From Faeciplasma gallinarum (GTDB lineage Bacteria; Bacillota; Clostridia; Oscillospirales; Ruminococcaceae), in contig DVIR01000071.1 in the NCBI GenBank assembly GCA_018711085.1, positions 1-15,262 of the forward strand: a DNA stretch of 15,262 nt, in the 5' to 3' direction. Below, in pieces: positions 15,213 through 15,262 of this stretch. Numbering within the stretch: the stretch's first letter is position 1; every line of letters starts with the position of its first letter. Both the position numbers and the translations under genes were made by a program. The notes below the pieces were generated by a model. The model was not told where the DNA came from and did not search any database. It was given only the letters and a program-made list of their open reading frames with translations.

Positions 15213-15262
15213 ATTCTTGCCTTGATGAAGTGACTTTGGATACTTCCAGAGCTCCAATGCCC

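Noticed and set aside
14718..15257. 179-codon minus-strand open frame opposite the flavin reductase gene
   Set aside because: It spans the terminator hairpin and is antisense to a well-supported gene; no family resemblance.

Overview
The window is a chromosomal housekeeping segment from a Gram-positive Firmicute, most likely a member of Clostridia. The evidence is the co-occurrence of HPr kinase/phosphorylase (hprK), rapZ, whiA, murB, a DnaE-type polymerase and a short NfeD/SPFH pair, the purine-rich Shine-Dalgarno sites and the moderate GC content. No mobile element, CRISPR array, tRNA or rRNA is visible.

Layout. (1) 2-1403, plus strand: a two-gene membrane operon, NfeD-like then SPFH/stomatin-like, closed by an intrinsic terminator at 1421-1452. 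(2) 1487-13087, minus strand: nine tightly packed genes read from right to left: murD, a GNAT acetyltransferase, ynbB-like PLP enzyme, hprK, a YcdX-type PHP phosphoesterase, murB, rapZ, whiA and dnaE. Gaps run from 2 to 65 nt, and most starts have a clear ribosome binding site. A good sigma-A promoter (13140-13168) sits upstream of murD, so the set could be one long operon. (3) 13088-13381: an AT-rich divergent intergenic region with back-to-back promoters and a 14-bp direct repeat at 20-bp period. (4) 13382-15107, plus strand: an extended PRPP-synthetase-like protein and a small flavin-reductase-family protein, ending in a structured 3' region with a 17-bp UUCG-capped terminator hairpin.

How it fits together. 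The minus-strand cluster links cell-wall precursor synthesis (MurD, MurB), control of carbon flux (HprK acting on HPr; RapZ, a nucleotide-binding relative of the E. coli amino-sugar regulator), cell division/chromosome control (WhiA) and replication (DnaE). The conserved partner yvcK, normally between rapZ and whiA, is absent here. Several starts were moved from the longest open frame to internal codons with better ribosome binding sites: rapZ, the PHP protein, murD and the PRPP-synthetase-like gene.

Nothing in the window looks like a wholly new system. The most interesting items are the repeat-bearing divergent control region, the missing yvcK, the divergent Prs-like enzyme with its structured leader, and the mutually exclusive hairpins after it.
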